Shown: piece after piece, positions 19,118 to 28,972 of the stretch
Layout: every line of letters starts with the position of its first letter
Numbering within the stretch: the stretch's first letter is position 1
Source: Lachnospiraceae bacterium
GTDB taxonomy: Bacteria; Bacillota; Clostridia; Lachnospirales; Lachnospiraceae
Length of the DNA: 64,000 nt
NCBI GenBank assembly: GCA_015057615.1
Contig: SVEA01000213.1
Span: 1 to 64,000 of the forward strand
Direction of reading: 5' to 3'
Position numbers and translations under genes: made by a program
The notes under the pieces: model-generated
The model's database searches: none
What the model saw: the letters and a program-made list of their open reading frames with translations, nothing else
Told to the model about the DNA's origin: nothing

Positions 19118-20152
19118 ATGATAAAAGCAATTGGAAAAGTATTTCTCGTATTAATTAGTGTTACCGTTGTAGGGCTTGGCGGATTATGGCTCTATACTCA
19201 GAATAGAACCTTCCTGAATAAAGAAGATGAGATCGGCAATTCGGTCTGTAATATTTATAACGGCGGATTATTCTGTGAACAGGACGACCATATCTATTTC
19301 AGCAACCTATCCGATGATGGAAGTCTATATGTGACGGACTCGAATTTGCTAAACTTTCAAAAGCTGCATGATGATAAAGCTGTTTATATAAATGTAGACC
19401 GCAATTATATCTATTATGTACGGGCAAATAATACGCGGGAAAACAGCGCTCACAATATTTTAATGTATAACAACACCGGTATTTATCGTATCAAGCAAAA
19501 CGGATCGAATCTCAAGGCTGTTTCCTATCAGCCAGGAGCTTACCTTACGTTAAAAGGAAATCATCTGTATTATCAGAAATACGATGTGGATAGCGGATTA
19601 TTCTTATATCAAAATAACATTGAATGTTCCGAGGAAAAGCTTCTTATCAAAGACGCGGTTATCCCTGCTGCCGTAACGGAGAATAAATTATATTATGCCG
19701 GTTTATCGTATGATCACAATTTCAATACGGTTGATCTGTCCACCTGCAACACAAGAGCCATTTTAGAGGGGGGCTTCCTGTACCCGATTTTCTATAGTGG
19801 TTATCTTTATTATATCAATATCGGGGACAATTATAAGATTTACCGGGCAAATGAAGACGGCTCGGATCCGGTTGTACTGGTTGATGACCGCTGCTCCACC
19901 TATAATATTACAAACAGCGGAAAGTACCTATATTATCAGGTAGATAACGGCGTTAATAATGAAATCAGCCGGATCGATCTTACCACTCTGAAATCCGAGA
20001 CCTTACTGGACGGGAATTATAAACAGATCCATGTTACCGATCAATATGTATTCTTTCGGGATTTTGACGATACGACAACATTTGTTATCTTAGCGGATGG
20101 TATTGCAGACGTGAATACCTTTAACCCGCCTAATTTAAGTAGAGCAGAATAA
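19118..20152 (+). CDS. DUF5050-like beta-propeller, membrane-anchored
   Basis: N-terminal TM then repeated Y-rich blades (YYxxYxxN...IYRI); ggagg before second ATG. Confidence 0.65.
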   Translation: MIKAIGKVFLVLISVTVVGLGGLWLYTQNRTFLNKEDEIGNSVCNIYNGGLFCEQDDHIYFSNLSDDGSLYVTDSNLLNFQKLHDDKAVYINVDRNYIYYVRANNTRENSAHNILMYNNTGIYRIKQNGSNLKAVSYQPGAYLTLKGNHLYYQKYDVDSGLFLYQNNIECSEEKLLIKDAVIPAAVTENKLYYAGLSYDHNFNTVDLSTCNTRAILEGGFLYPIFYSGYLYYINIGDNYKIYRANEDGSDPVVLVDDRCSTYNITNSGKYLYYQVDNGVNNEISRIDLTTLKSETLLDGNYKQIHVTDQYVFFRDFDDTTTFVILADGIADVNTFNPPNLSRAE

Positions 20153-20162
20153 AGAAAGAAAT

Positions 20163-20458
20163 AGGATTTGAGAGTTATAGGCTTTCGTAGCAAATAATCT
20201 TCTTTAATTTGCGCAAATCAAGAAATAACACAAGTAAAGGAAACATATTTTATGAACAACTGTTTTGAAGTCGTTGGTACTTAGATCACGTATTTTGTGG
20301 TCTTATGTACCATTACGTATTTCAATCCAAGGATTGCGCTTTTTGCAATGCTTTGCGGAACTGCGTGTTGCGAATAAATATGTTTCTCTTTACTTGTCAA
20401 TACATAATTGTGCAAATTAATGAAGTTCAATATAAATTAGATTATAACGCTCAAATCC
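20163..20458. repeat. Family A foldback element, full length
   Basis: ggatttgagagttata...tataacgctcaaatcc; ends one base before folK stop codon. Confidence 0.85.
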
Positions 20459-21268
20459 TTATAATTTATCTCTTAATTGCAGCATGGTTTCGCCAAGTAC
20501 CGGATGGCGCAGCCATGGAGCTATTTCACACATAGGATCTAATACAAATCTGCGGTTTGCCACTTCCGGATGTGGGATCGTCAGATTCTTCGTTTGAATC
20601 ACTTCATCATCATAAAAAAGAATATCCAGATCAATGGTTCTCGGTCCCCAATGTATGATTCTTTCGCGCTTAAGCGCTTTCTCTATGTTACCGATCAGCT
20701 GCAATAACGCATCTGCCGATTTTAACGTCTTTACGCATACCGCCCCGTTAAGGAAGTCATCCTGCTCGACTCCCCCCACTGGCTCGGTTACTTGGTAAGA
20801 GGACACCTGCTTCACGATACAATCCGCATCCTCATTTAGAAGGCGTACCGCTTCGTTCAGATTAGTCTCCTTATCTCCCAGATTGGAGCCGATGCCAAGA
20901 TATGCGTTATGCCATCCCCGCTCCACAATGACGGAAACCGTATCCAGCGTCATATGAATCGGCGCCCAGGGCTTTTTTATCTCCAGCCGGATCTTCTCTA
21001 TGCGGTCATAGGTTTTCAGCAAATGGATCGCTAAACGGTCCGCTGTTGTCTCGATTAATTTATAGGTATGCTCCTTTAAAAATGCCTCAATCGTCTTACA
21101 TACCGAAGCATAATTGATGGATTTTGTGATATCATCCCCATCTGCCGCTTCCAGGATATCGGTATAAAGCTCTGCCGAGATCAGAAACTTCTGTCCTAAG
21201 GCATTCTCTTCCTTTAAAACGCCATGATAAGCAAATATCTCCAAATTAGATATTGTAATCCGATCCAT
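20459..21268 (-). CDS. folK: Dihydroneopterin aldolase/HPPK fusion
   Basis: FolB-like N-terminus (YHGVLKEEN...) and HPPK C-terminus (GIGSNLGDKETNL, WGPRTIDLDILFY, PHPEVANRRFVL). Confidence 0.92.
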   Translation of the reverse strand: MDRITISNLEIFAYHGVLKEENALGQKFLISAELYTDILEAADGDDITKSINYASVCKTIEAFLKEHTYKLIETTADRLAIHLLKTYDRIEKIRLEIKKPWAPIHMTLDTVSVIVERGWHNAYLGIGSNLGDKETNLNEAVRLLNEDADCIVKQVSSYQVTEPVGGVEQDDFLNGAVCVKTLKSADALLQLIGNIEKALKRERIIHWGPRTIDLDILFYDDEVIQTKNLTIPHPEVANRRFVLDPMCEIAPWLRHPVLGETMLQLRDKL

Positions 21269-21337
21269 ACTCTAGTCTTCCTTTCTCATCCGATGCTCTT
21301 TTCTTCCATTCGGCGCCTAACGATGTTCTTACCTTCC

Positions 21338-22159
21338 CTATTCCGCACCTAAGATTGCCTCTGTCATCCGTATTGCTCGCTGATTCTCCAGTACATCATG
21401 TACCCGGACAAAATGGCATCCCTTCATTACCCCAATAACCGAGGTCGCAATGGTACCTTCCAGCCTTTGATCCACCGGGACATTCAGTGTGTTTCCTATC
21501 ATCGATTTTCTTGATGTACCAAGTAATACCGGATAACCGAATTGATTCATGACCTCCAAATGCTTCATCAAGTCCAGATTCATGGAAAGTGTCTTTGCAA
21601 ATCCGATTCCCGGATCGATCATGATCTTATCCTCGACAATACCGGCATTCTTCGCGATCGTAATGCTCTCTTTCATATCTGCGAGAAAATCCTCAATGAA
21701 ATTCTGGTAATCGATTTCCTTACGGTTATGCATAAGGCAGACAGGCACGTCCATTTCCCTTACTGCCGCAGCCATGTCCGGGTCATATTTCAATCCCCAG
21801 ATATCATTTACAAGATCAGCACCAGCCTGGCATGCTGCTTTTGCAACCTTGCTCTTATAGGTATCAATAGAGATCGGAATATCAAAACGCTTACGAATGG
21901 CTTCAATAACCGGCACCACCCTGGCAATCTCTTCTTCCTCTGAAATCATGGTATAATTTGGTCTGGTTGATTCCCCGCCGACATCGATAATATCGGCTCC
22001 TTCCTCAATCATTCTCTGCGCATGCTCCAGAGCATCGGTAAGCTTATTGTGACTGCCCCCATCGGAAAAAGAATCCGGCGTTACATTTAGGATTCCCATA
22101 AGGTAGGTCTTTTCTCCGATTGCAAAATTTCTACTTCCAATTCTCATGTTCTTTACCAT
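21338..22159 (-). CDS. folP: Dihydropteroate synthase
   Basis: LMGILNVTPDSFSDGG, DVGGESTRP, DPGIGFAKT, GTSRKS. Confidence 0.95.
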   Translation of the reverse strand: MVKNMRIGSRNFAIGEKTYLMGILNVTPDSFSDGGSHNKLTDALEHAQRMIEEGADIIDVGGESTRPNYTMISEEEEIARVVPVIEAIRKRFDIPISIDTYKSKVAKAACQAGADLVNDIWGLKYDPDMAAAVREMDVPVCLMHNRKEIDYQNFIEDFLADMKESITIAKNAGIVEDKIMIDPGIGFAKTLSMNLDLMKHLEVMNQFGYPVLLGTSRKSMIGNTLNVPVDQRLEGTIATSVIGVMKGCHFVRVHDVLENQRAIRMTEAILGAE

Positions 22160-22164
22160 GATCC

Positions 22165-22490
22165 ATCACTTCCTATTTCTCTCTTATGGAATTATTATGC
22201 TTCCTCTTACGAATTGTTAGTTCTCTCTATAAATGGTTTTGTTTCCTTCCATTTGCTAAGTATCTTCTTGTGAGTTGTTATATTCCTTTTACGAATGGTA
22301 ATGCTTTTTCTATCGCTTGTTATGCCTCTTTATCTATATATCGCTATCGTTTCTTTTATGAAATTACTCGCTTCTTTTTCTTCTATAGATCGCTACGCTT
22401 TTTTATTTTTTAATCGCTATGCTTTTTTACTATAAATCCGTTATGTTTCTTATCTTCTATAAATAGCTACTGTTTCTCATTTCGTACAGC
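22165..22490. repeat. Degenerate purine-rich (transcript strand) tandem repeats in operon spacer
   Basis: Repeated ttctataaatcgctatgctttttt-like units between folP and folE. Confidence 0.5.
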
Positions 22491-22510
22491 ATCCTTTTCC
22501 GTATGACGTT

Positions 22511-23065
22511 TTACCGAAGCATCTGGAAAAAGGATGCTTGTAATGCCTGGTTTTCCTCAAATTCACCCCGGCAGACAAGGGTCATCGTCTTGGTTCCCGG
22601 CTTATTGACTCCGCGCATAGACATGCAAAGATGTTCCGCCTCCATCATCACCATGACTCCCTTCGGTTTTAAGTTCTCCATGATGGCATCTGCTACCTGC
22701 GCTGTCAGCTGTTCCTGAATCTGCGGCCGCCTTGCATAGGTTTCAACGGCTCTTGCTAATTTACTGAGACCGATCACTCTTCCGTCCGGAATATAGGCGA
22801 TGTATGCTTTTCCAAAGAAGGGCACAAGATGATGCTCACATACGGAATAGAACGGTATCTCCTTTTCCATAACGATACCCTTTCCTTCTGCTTCAAAAGT
22901 TACACGAAGATGTTCGGAGGCATCTTTTCCTATACCACCGAAGATTTCCTTACACATATTACTGATTCGCTTCGGCGTATCAGCCAGACCTTCTCGTTTC
23001 GTCTCTTCACCAATTGCTTCTAAAAATAACTTCACTGCCTGTTGTACTTTTGCTTCATCTATCAT
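22511..23065 (-). CDS. folE: GTP cyclohydrolase I
   Basis: PFYSVCEHHLVPFFGKAYIAYIP, GLSKLAR, RPQIQEQLT. Confidence 0.96.
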   Translation of the reverse strand: MIDEAKVQQAVKLFLEAIGEETKREGLADTPKRISNMCKEIFGGIGKDASEHLRVTFEAEGKGIVMEKEIPFYSVCEHHLVPFFGKAYIAYIPDGRVIGLSKLARAVETYARRPQIQEQLTAQVADAIMENLKPKGVMVMMEAEHLCMSMRGVNKPGTKTMTLVCRGEFEENQALQASFFQMLR

Positions 23066-23093
23066 GAGTTTTCTCCCTTTCTATCCTCTAAAG

Positions 23094-23355
23094 CCCTGAG
23101 TGTCAAAGCTTTCCTAACAAATCGTCTTCGTTAATTTGCACAAATCAAAGAAAAACTGGAGTAATAGGAAGCATATTTAATGAGCAACTGTATGAAGTCG
23201 TTGGTACTTAGATCACGTGCTTTGTGATCTTATGTACCATTACGTACTTCATTCAAGCGGGAGCGTGTTGCGAATGAAAATGCTTCCTATTACTTATTAA
23301 TGCATAAACTGTGCAAATTGACAAAGTTAATTTAATAAATCAGCTTTGACATACC
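23094..23355. repeat. Family A foldback element, full length
   Basis: ccctgagtgtcaaagc...gctttgacatacc; flanks tatcctctaaag (23082-23093) / tattctctaaag (23356-23367). Confidence 0.88.
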
Positions 23356-24658
23356 TATTCTCTAAAGTCTTTACCAGATCTCCCAGATATGATAAAGAGC
23401 CAAAAGCAATAATCACGTCTTCCTTTCGAGCCGTTTCATAAGCGGCATGGATCGCGTTCTGAGCGGTTCCCGCATCAATGACCCGTTTTCCAAAACGTTC
23501 GGCCTGCTTTGCCAGTTCCGTCCCGGACAGCGCTCTCTTATTATCCGGTGTCAATGTAATGATTACATCTGCCAGGGGAGCAGTCAAATCAAGTATCGTT
23601 TGATAATCTTTATCAGCTAATACTCCTATAATATAAATAATTCTTCGGTTTGTAAAGTAAACTTCTATGGATCTTCTTAAGCGCATGGCTGCATCTTCAT
23701 TATGTGCGCCGTCAATAATAACATAAGGTTCTTTTGCGATGATTTCAAATCTGCCGCGCCATCTTGCCTTAGAAAGACCATTCCGAACAGCTTCTTCTCC
23801 GATCCGGTATCCCAGGTTCTCTAATAACGTGGCTGCTTTTACCGCAAGTAAGGCATTCTCGGTCTGGTACTCTCCGAGAAGCCGGATCCGGTACTTTTTA
23901 TTTCCGGTATCCGTTTGTAAGGTAAATACGGTCTCTTCCGGATCGTAATTGACCTCTGCTATTTTATCAAAATCGGACAAAATAAGCTTAGCGCCTTTTT
24001 CCCTGCAAGTCATCTCAAGAACCTTACGCACCTCCGGCTTCTGCCGCCCGGTGACAACCGGAACATTTTCCTTGATAATCCCGGCTTTCTCCCCAGCAAT
24101 CTGCTCCAGTGTATCCCCAAGATACTGCATATGATCCATGCTGATGGAGGTGATGACACAGCAGACCGGATGTTGTATTACATTGGTCGCATCCAACCTT
24201 CCACCCATACCGACTTCAATAATGGCAAAGTCCACCTTTTCCTTCGCCAAATAAAGCATCGCCATGGCTGTCTCGATTTCAAAAGAAGTCGGGTGGGGAT
24301 AGCCATCCTGTACCATCGCATCACAGACTGGCTGTATCTGCTCCACACTTTCACAAATTCCCTGCTGAGTTATATACGCCATCGCAGAAGCACCTTTATC
24401 CCCAATCTGGATACGTTCCCGATAGGAAAATACTGCGGGAGAAAGATAGCGGCCCACATGGTATCCGGCTTCTATTAGGATCGCTGTTAAAAATGCGGAT
24501 GCGGAGCCCTTGCCGTTCGTTCCTGCTACATGGATGATACACAGCTGTTCCTGCGGGTTACCGAGGCGCCGTAACAGTTCCGTAATTGTCTCTAACCCAG
24601 GCACGATACCGTACTGATTCGACTCCTTGATAAAATTTCTCGCTTCTTCATATGTCAT
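23327..24658 (-). CDS. folC: Folylpolyglutamate synthase/dihydrofolate synthase
   Basis: HVAGTNGKGSASAFL, DHMQYLGDTLEQIAGEKAGI; last residues lie in the repeat element. Confidence 0.93.
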   Translation of the reverse strand: MTYEEARNFIKESNQYGIVPGLETITELLRRLGNPQEQLCIIHVAGTNGKGSASAFLTAILIEAGYHVGRYLSPAVFSYRERIQIGDKGASAMAYITQQGICESVEQIQPVCDAMVQDGYPHPTSFEIETAMAMLYLAKEKVDFAIIEVGMGGRLDATNVIQHPVCCVITSISMDHMQYLGDTLEQIAGEKAGIIKENVPVVTGRQKPEVRKVLEMTCREKGAKLILSDFDKIAEVNYDPEETVFTLQTDTGNKKYRIRLLGEYQTENALLAVKAATLLENLGYRIGEEAVRNGLSKARWRGRFEIIAKEPYVIIDGAHNEDAAMRLRRSIEVYFTNRRIIYIIGVLADKDYQTILDLTAPLADVIITLTPDNKRALSGTELAKQAERFGKRVIDAGTAQNAIHAAYETARKEDVIIAFGSLSYLGDLVKTLENRYVKADLLN

Positions 24659-24713
24659 AAAGGATTCTCCATTCGTTATTACTCTTTTTTCTTAGTCCTG
24701 ACAAGATCTATTT

Positions 24714-24764
24714 GATTAGAGTGTCAAAAGCCTTCTTACAAAGCGTCTTCGTCAATTTTATATT
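24714..24764. repeat. Family A element, one terminus only
   Basis: gattagagtgtcaaaagccttcttacaaagcgtcttcgtcaattttat. Confidence 0.7.
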
Positions 24765-25973
24765 CTACTTATCACTTAAGACCTGGAAAATGTAGAATTT
24801 AAGATAATAGGATTCGTCTGCTGCCCATAGGATCGGATGATCGGGGGCCTGCGTACGGTATTCCACCTGCCGCAGCCGCTTCTTTACACTTCTTGCTGCC
24901 TGTCCGATCGTCTCCGTAAATAGCTCCGGTGTCATAAAGTGAGAGCAGGAGCAGGTTGCCAAAAAGCCGCCCTCCTTCACCAGCTGCAATCCCCTGCGGT
25001 TAATTTCGCGGTATCCTTTCACTGCATTTTTTACGGAGCTTCTTGACTTTGTAAATGCCGGCGGATCTAAGATCACAACATCGAACTGGTCTCCCTGCTT
25101 CTCATATTCCGGCAGTAGATCAAAGATATCGGCACATAGGAATTTGACCCTATCGGATAATCCGTTTAACTGTGCATTTTCTCTTGCCTGCTCAACGCCT
25201 AGTTCCGAGGCGTCCACACCGATTACCTCCTTTGCTCCGGCAAGTCCGGCATTTAACGCAAAGGAACCCGTATGGGTAAAGCAGTCCAGAACCCGGGCAT
25301 CCTTACAAAGCCTTGCAATCGCCGCACGGTTGTATTTTTGATCAAGAAAGAATCCGGTCTTCTGGCCTTCCGCAACGTCCACCTTGTATTTGACCCCGTT
25401 TTCCACAATCTCCACTTTGGTATCGAAGGGTTCACTTAAGAATCCTTTGACACGTTCCATTCCTTCCCGGAGACGTACCTTCGCGTCACTTCTTTCATAA
25501 ATACCGCGGATTTGTATGCCGTCCTCCGCAAGAACCTCCTGCAGAAGCTTAAGAATGTCCATCTTCATGCGATCAATTCCGAGCGCTAAGGATTCTACCA
25601 CAAGAACATCGGAGAATTTATCAATTACAATTCCGGGAAGGAAGTCCGCTTCCCCGAAGATCAGACGGCAGCTTCCGGTATCCACTGTTTTTTTCCGATA
25701 TTCCCAGGCATCCCTTATCCGCATCTTAAGAAAATCAAGATCGACCTTCTGCCCTTTCACTCTTGACATCATTCGGACCGTAATTTTTGATTTTGTATTA
25801 ATATATCCACAGCCAAGGTAAAAATCGTCAAAGTCATGCACATTTACTAAGTCACCATCCACAAAATCCCCAGTGATCTCATCGATTTCATTATCATAGA
25901 TCCACAAACCTCCGCTTTTTAATGCTCTACCTTCCCCTTTTTTTATCTTAACAATTGCTTTTACTTCGTTCAA
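24765..25973 (-). CDS. Class I SAM-dependent rRNA methyltransferase (RlmI-like)
   Basis: PUA-like N-terminus, KTGFFLDQKYNR, DCFTHTGSF, VILDPPAFTKS; ggagg before TTG start. Confidence 0.88.
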   Translation of the reverse strand: MNEVKAIVKIKKGEGRALKSGGLWIYDNEIDEITGDFVDGDLVNVHDFDDFYLGCGYINTKSKITVRMMSRVKGQKVDLDFLKMRIRDAWEYRKKTVDTGSCRLIFGEADFLPGIVIDKFSDVLVVESLALGIDRMKMDILKLLQEVLAEDGIQIRGIYERSDAKVRLREGMERVKGFLSEPFDTKVEIVENGVKYKVDVAEGQKTGFFLDQKYNRAAIARLCKDARVLDCFTHTGSFALNAGLAGAKEVIGVDASELGVEQARENAQLNGLSDRVKFLCADIFDLLPEYEKQGDQFDVVILDPPAFTKSRSSVKNAVKGYREINRRGLQLVKEGGFLATCSCSHFMTPELFTETIGQAARSVKKRLRQVEYRTQAPDHPILWAADESYYLKFYIFQVLSDK

Positions 25974-26275
25974 GAATTTTCCTCCATCCCATTTATATGA
26001 CCCATAATTCAATCCGTATCTATTATACGCTTCCTTTATAAACTTTCAATATTAGTCTTACAAAACATGAATATTCTATGTATCGGACACACGTTCTGTT
26101 CTCTGTACGCCTATTTGCACCCGTCCTAGGATTCTGTCCTTTGCACCTGTTCTCCGCGCTTTCACTCTGCCCGTCATTTAATTGTGGTTTACCTATTCCT
26201 TTACTTGCCGTCTTCAACTCCGATCTCTTCGGGTCTCATGGAAACAGCCGGGCATTCCTCACCCGGCTGCATTTT

Positions 26276-26713
26276 TTACTTATTTGCTTTTTTAAAAATG
26301 TAACATTTACTGAAAATGTAATTTATAATAATAACTATAATCGCAAGCACTGCCTTAACGTAAAGATTGGGTAAGCTTAAGCAGTCAACAAAGATATATA
26401 GCCCCAACTCCTCCACCCCGAGAGAAATTAATCTCGCTCCGAAGAACTTTGTTATTTTTAATGCCTCTTCCTTCTTATTGTTGCTTTTGGAAAGGAACAC
26501 AAGCGTCTTATTGACGATATAGGCGAAGGTAACCGCCAGTACCCATGCAAAGACATTGGAAATCAGATTCGGTATCCCAATAACATTGCAGAACAGATGA
26601 TAAGCAGTAAAATTGACAATGGTGGTCAGCACCCCCGCAATGGCATAATTGATGAATTCCCTGCGAAACAATACCGGAATATATTTTTTTACCAGTCGAA
26701 TAATTCGTTCCAT
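26276..26713 (-). CDS. GtrA family membrane protein
   Basis: FINYAIAGVLTTIVNFTAYHLF...FAYIVNKTLVF. Confidence 0.85.
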   Translation of the reverse strand: MERIIRLVKKYIPVLFRREFINYAIAGVLTTIVNFTAYHLFCNVIGIPNLISNVFAWVLAVTFAYIVNKTLVFLSKSNNKKEEALKITKFFGARLISLGVEELGLYIFVDCLSLPNLYVKAVLAIIVIIINYIFSKCYIFKKANK

Positions 26714-26940
26714 ATGACAGCCTCCAAGAGTGTCGCTCCATAAAAATCTAATCTATTATGTCCATTCAAAAGAGCCCGATACTTCCTATGGCGTAATATC
26801 TTACCTTGCCGATTTCCTAATTCTTAGAGAAAGGAACTAAGGAAGTTACGCTATGAGTATATAGTACATTTAATTCTCTGTCAATAAAAGCATGGAAATA
26901 GATGTATTTAGATGTATTTCATAGATGCTTTTGTTACTTT

Positions 26941-27129
26941 TCACACCTGGGTAAAGTCTATCATATGATTTCATCAAATGTATTCGAATTCGGAAACGCT
27001 TTCGCTTAGTTGCATTACGTAGCGGTACATAAGGCTCCAAAATACGGAGTCAAAGTACCAACGAATGCAAATACTCCTAATCGGATATCATTTGTCGAAA
27101 TCATAACATGGTATACATGGTGGGTGTGA
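26941..27129. repeat. Family C foldback element (shares core with family A)
   Basis: tcacacctgggtaaagtctatcatatgatttc...gaaatcataacatggtatacatggtgggtgtga; inner cgttggtactt...atgtaccgctacgt core. Confidence 0.75.
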
Positions 27130-27144
27130 ACAATAACATATCTT

Positions 27145-27861
27145 TTACTCCTTAACAATTCGGGTTAATTTAAAAACACCTAGCACCATCGCTCCCGTAA
27201 AGAATAAGAGAAGCGGCAGAAACCACAGCAGCTTTGGATGGGAGCTGGTCAGTATCTTTAATCCCCAGGTAGCGGGAAGGAAATTTCCTGCCTTTTCTAA
27301 AGCACCTGGCAGCATATCGGCAGGAAACATCATACCGGTGAGCATCATCGAAGGCAGGAATAGAAGCTGGGCATACATTGTCAGCTTATTCACATTGGAA
27401 ACAAATAACCCCAGCAAAGACCCAACCGCAATGCAGGTAATGATAAAGATAGCCAGACATAAAAAGTATCGAAGCGGCTTCTCCGGTAACTTTGCATCAA
27501 AGGCAAGGGGTGCCGTCGCATAGATGATAAGGCTCGTAATAAACAAGTGTACAAAAGCAGATATAAAATTATTTACCGCTCCGGTCCAGAGAGGAATCCC
27601 ACCTACCTGATACGCCTTCTTAATGTTGCTGGGATACAGCTCAACCAGTGGAAGCGGCGTTCCCAAAAAAGCTCCCATTGTAATCGTAAATACCGTCATG
27701 GACTGAATCAGTGTGTCTTTTGCCAGAGGGTTAATGGAAGTGAAAATCGCTCCGATAAAAAGGAAAAACAATAGAGGAACGAGGTAATATGTAATCAGGA
27801 TGCCTTTGTTTCGTAAATCTACTTTCCATTGCAATGCTACTCCATAGAAAAAAGCCCGCAT
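27145..27861 (-). CDS. ABC-2 type transporter permease
   Basis: Six-TM protein directly downstream of an ABC ATPase. Confidence 0.85.
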   Translation of the reverse strand: MRAFFYGVALQWKVDLRNKGILITYYLVPLLFFLFIGAIFTSINPLAKDTLIQSMTVFTITMGAFLGTPLPLVELYPSNIKKAYQVGGIPLWTGAVNNFISAFVHLFITSLIIYATAPLAFDAKLPEKPLRYFLCLAIFIITCIAVGSLLGLFVSNVNKLTMYAQLLFLPSMMLTGMMFPADMLPGALEKAGNFLPATWGLKILTSSHPKLLWFLPLLLFFTGAMVLGVFKLTRIVKE

Positions 27862-28749
27862 TTATTTTCCCTCCTTTGCAATCTCAATAAAACGCTCCTC
27901 CAGGGAAGCACGTTCGATCTTAATATCAATGACTTCATTGTCCATTTCCTTAAGCATCGTCAATAGCTCTAGTAAGGCATCGCTGATCTCGGATGTCGTC
28001 ACTGTAAAATAATTCTTCTCCAGTCTGCCGGCTTTACTATAGCGCAGCTTTACCTGCGGGAAAGGATTTTTCGTATGCAGAGATATCCTTCTTTCTCCAA
28101 AACCGCTTCCAGTCAACTCATTTGCCGTTCCCAGAAAAGCCAGTTCTCCTTCTCTTAAAATAGCGATCCGGTCACATAAACTCTCCACCTCTGCCATATC
28201 GTGGCTTGCCATCAATATGGTTTTACCAGCTTCCTTTAGCTTTCTTATCTCCTGGTGTAAGGATACCCTTCCTTCCACATCAAGTCCGGCAGTCGGCTCG
28301 TCCAAAATGATGATATCCGGATCACTTATCAGGGCAATCACCAGATGTAATTTTCGTTTCTGCCCGGTAGACAAGGTTCCATACTGCTTATTTCGAAACT
28401 CCATAATTCCGAAATTTTGAAGTACGGTTTGGTCTACCTTTGCATTGTTCCATATGCTGAATAATTTATAAGCCTCCAGCGCTGTTATGTTTTCCATGAG
28501 AGAGGAGGACTGTAACTGTACTCCAATTCTACCGTGCACCCGAATGGTACCCTCATGATACCTTCGAATTCCTTCAATACACTCTAATGTCGTTGTTTTA
28601 CCTGCACCGTTGGCACCCAGTAAGGCAAAGATTTCCCCCTGCATCGCAGTAAAAGAAAGCCCATGGATTACGGTATGATTACCGTATTTTTTAACCAGAT
28701 TAACTACCTCGATCGCTGCACCCATATTTCTCCTTCCTTCCGATATCAT
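27862..28749 (-). CDS. ABC transporter ATP-binding protein
   Basis: GANGAGKTTTLE Walker A, LSTGQKRKL signature, IILDEPTAGLD. Confidence 0.93.
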   Translation of the reverse strand: MISEGRRNMGAAIEVVNLVKKYGNHTVIHGLSFTAMQGEIFALLGANGAGKTTTLECIEGIRRYHEGTIRVHGRIGVQLQSSSLMENITALEAYKLFSIWNNAKVDQTVLQNFGIMEFRNKQYGTLSTGQKRKLHLVIALISDPDIIILDEPTAGLDVEGRVSLHQEIRKLKEAGKTILMASHDMAEVESLCDRIAILREGELAFLGTANELTGSGFGERRISLHTKNPFPQVKLRYSKAGRLEKNYFTVTTSEISDALLELLTMLKEMDNEVIDIKIERASLEERFIEIAKEGK

Positions 28750-28847
28750 AGTCTACTTCCTATAATACTTTTTATCATACAATAATGTGGTAATTTTTTC
28801 AAGAAATATATAAAAACGGCCAAATCATCCAGTGAATTTTCCACACA

Positions 28848-28895
28848 CAAAAAGGCTGCAGAAAACTCGCATATTCAAGTTTTCTACAGCCTGTA
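28848..28895 (-). terminator. Terminator downstream of sigK
   Basis: ggctgtagaaaactt...agttttctgcagcctttttgtg on minus strand. Confidence 0.75.
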
Positions 28896-28972
28896 AAAGG
28901 TATCTTCTATTGAGCGTCTTATGTTTTTATGAAGCAGATAATTTGACCTGTTGTTAAACCATTCAAGATGAA

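Noticed and set aside
22511-24658. Folate-type riboswitch upstream of folE/folC
   Set aside because: The folE leader is occupied by a family A repeat that is also found at many unrelated loci, so it is not a gene-specific riboswitch.
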